In this document: positions 23,898-64,000 of the stretch, piece after piece
How positions within the stretch are numbered: the first letter of the stretch is position 1
Layout of the letters: each line of letters begins with the position of its first letter
Origin: Siphlonurus alternatus
Lineage: Eukaryota > Arthropoda > Insecta > Ephemeroptera > Siphlonuridae
Length of the DNA stretch: 64,000 bases
Direction: 5' to 3'
NCBI GenBank assembly: GCA_949825025.1
Contig: OX463778.1
Span: 1,564,501-1,628,500 of the forward strand
Translations under genes and position numbers: made by a program
Notes under the pieces: generated by a model
The model's input: only the letters and a program-made list of their open reading frames with translations
What the model was told of the DNA's origin: nothing
Databases searched by the model: none

Positions 23898-64000
<40,103 letters not shown>

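Overview
The window is nuclear DNA from an animal, most likely an arthropod and possibly a crustacean (an inference). Introns and spacers are very AT-rich with long (AT)n tracts. Short GC-rich exons are joined by GT-AG introns, and MITEs and SINEs are abundant. The host content is two tandem, same-strand genes for a molybdo-flavoprotein of the aldehyde oxidase type. AOX-A is complete: 28 exons, 1483-21292, all splice phases agree, about 1,277 residues. AOX-B starts at 23898 and runs off the right edge; 21 exons give about 1,093 residues. Both carry the two 2Fe-2S clusters, an FAD domain and a molybdopterin domain. Both lack the FFxGYR-type NAD motif expected of xanthine dehydrogenase.

The third intron of AOX-B (25965-48407) holds a complete Polinton/Maverick (adintovirus-like) element at 26421-47553. 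It has 130-bp terminal inverted repeats starting with AG and a perfect 6-bp target duplication (AGGGTA). It landed inside an older MITE. Left to right it holds: a repeat-rich subterminal region; a 1,093-bp tandem duplication containing a putative promoter and first exon; a seven-exon protein-primed DNA polymerase gene on the + strand, predicted at 2,167 residues; and, on the - strand, a compact block of virion and integration genes (packaging ATPase, small hydrophobic-tail protein, Polinton hypothetical, chromodomain integrase, minor capsid/penton, basic core-like protein, major capsid, adenain-like protease). Two unrecognised proteins flank that block. No gene shows a frameshift or stop, so the copy looks young and possibly functional.

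The most unusual part is the polymerase gene. Splice sites and phases join five small exons and a 1.75-kb Ser/Pro-rich exon to the polymerase exon. The predicted tail carries a PIP-box-like motif, a SUMO-interacting-like motif and RS-type repeats. The polymerase exon itself begins with an OTU-like domain and Cys-rich zinc modules. The - strand genes, in contrast, are intronless and overlap by 1-4 bases like a bacterial operon.

The AOX introns are a cemetery of small elements. There are twelve copies of one TA-flanked MITE family, piggyBac-type TTAA MITEs, a THAP/P-like element, a hAT-like element nested in a 5S-rRNA-derived SINE, and tRNA-derived SINEs that share the same tail module. The two AOX genes show patchy near-identity that suggests gene conversion, and they differ by three introns.
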